5,254 bases of DNA from JAVBKE01 sp031554215. Its GTDB lineage: Bacteria > Bacillota > Bacilli > JARBTR01. Shown piece by piece: positions 4,531 through 5,254 of this stretch. The position numbers were made by a program, and so were the translations under genes. A model generated the notes under the pieces. The model saw nothing but the letters and a program-made list of their open reading frames with translations, was not told the DNA's origin and did not search any database. Numbering within the stretch: the first letter of the stretch is position 1; each line of letters begins with the position of its first letter. Location: contig JAVBKF010000233.1 in assembly GCA_031554215.1 (NCBI GenBank), positions 1 to 5,254 on the forward strand, given 5' to 3'.

Positions 4531-5254
4531 CAACCATTTCTACGATGTATATCGGTGTTGATCTCGGCGGAACGACTGTCAAAATAGCGTTTATCAATCA
4601 AGCAGGGAAGATTGTCCATAAATGGGAGATCGCGACGAATCTTGCAAACGGAGGACAGGATATAGTTCCGGATATATGCGCGTCTATTCATGAGCAAATA
4701 GACCGGAAACACCTTCAAATCGCAGACTTTTTTGGCATTGGTATCGGTGCACCTGGTCCATTTAACAAGGAGGATGGATCAGTGATTGAAGCTGTGAACC
4801 TTGGTTGGTCGCAGTATCCGCTGAGGGCTTCATTTGAGAAAGCGATTGCCTTACCAGTATTTGTTGACAATGATGCCAATGTTGCGGCATTTGGTGAGCA
4901 GTGGCAGGGTGCTGGTATGGGCGCAAGTGATTTGGTCGTGATGACGCTCGGGACTGGTGTTGGTGCCGGTGTTATTTGTAATGGCGAGATTGTCAATGGA
5001 AAGGCTGGCGCAGCTGGTGAAATTGGTCATATTCGTATTCTTGCCGAGGGTGGTCTTACGTGCAACTGCGGCGGTACTGGCTGTTTAGAAACATTAGTAT
5101 CCGCAACAGGTCTTGTCCGGAATACGGAAATAATATTGAAGGACTATCCACAGTCTAGTTTAAAGCAGGTTGAAAAGCTATCTAGCCATTTTATTTTCGG
5201 GGAAGCAGCGAAGGGGGATTCTGCCGCTGAAAAAGCAGTTGATCGTTTCTGTTA
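4527..5254 (+). CDS. glcK: Glucokinase, ROK family (3' end outside the window)
   Basis: GlcK phosphorylates intracellular glucose with ATP to give glucose 6-phosphate; it serves glucose that enters or is released without the phosphotransferase system. The visible 242 residues cover about three quarters of the usual 320. Motifs in order are the phosphate-binding DLGGTTVK at 12-19, GAPGP at 74-78, VDNDANVAAFGE at 113-124 with D116 as the expected catalytic base, the second phosphate loop LGTGVGAG at 141-148, EIGH at 165-168, and the ROK zinc motif C179-N-C181-G-G-T-G-C186-L-E188. With H168 as the fourth ligand the zinc site is complete. The ATG is embedded in the yqgQ stop (ATGA at 4527-4530). 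A purine-rich AGAGAGAAGAGG tract just before it is the only ribosome binding signal; the next ATG, at 4545, has none. The frame is open to the window edge with no defect. Confidence 0.95.
   Translation, partial: MTTISTMYIGVDLGGTTVKIAFINQAGKIVHKWEIATNLANGGQDIVPDICASIHEQIDRKHLQIADFFGIGIGAPGPFNKEDGSVIEAVNLGWSQYPLRASFEKAIALPVFVDNDANVAAFGEQWQGAGMGASDLVVMTLGTGVGAGVICNGEIVNGKAGAAGEIGHIRILAEGGLTCNCGGTGCLETLVSATGLVRNTEIILKDYPQSSLKQVEKLSSHFIFGEAAKGDSAAEKAVDRFC

Overview
The window looks like chromosomal housekeeping DNA from a low-to-moderate GC Gram-positive bacterium of class Bacilli, most likely Lactobacillales or a Listeriaceae-like relative. The support is the gene content and order, AGGAGG-type ribosome binding sites, SigA-like promoters (TGnTATAAT-type -10 boxes), and a U-tract terminator. 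I cannot fix the genus. All genes are on the + strand. There is no sign of mobile elements, CRISPR, tRNA, rRNA or foreign DNA.

Layout: (1) 1-140 is a leader with a probable extended -10 element at its left edge. (2) 141-2351 encodes a class B penicillin-binding protein (monofunctional transpeptidase) of the PbpA/PbpH/PBP2b elongation type. (3) 2352-2515 is a regulatory stretch in which an 11-bp inverted repeat, possibly a terminator, overlaps the -35 box of a good promoter for the next gene. (4) 2516-2665 is rpmG, ribosomal protein bL33 (49 aa), closed by a strong terminator that starts at its stop codon. (5) 2738-5254 is a probable operon: 5-formyltetrahydrofolate cyclo-ligase, a stretch with two tiny ATGA-linked ORFs, a compact rhomboid protease, YqgQ, and glucokinase GlcK (cut by the window edge).

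The order from rpmG to glcK matches, from memory, the B. subtilis rpmGA-yqgN-yqgO-yqgP(gluP)-yqgQ-glcK cluster. In B. subtilis pbpA lies a short distance upstream but is separated from it by the pst phosphate-transport genes; here the PBP directly abuts rpmG. The functions are diverse: lateral wall synthesis, ribosome, one-carbon metabolism, membrane protein quality control and glucose phosphorylation. The linkage looks like conserved synteny rather than one pathway, although the ATGA overlap of yqgQ and glcK suggests coupled expression.

I found no convincing undescribed system. The points most worth a second look are the two coupled micro-ORFs before the rhomboid gene, the inverted repeat on the rpmG promoter, and the rhomboid protein that lacks the accessory domains of B. 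subtilis GluP.
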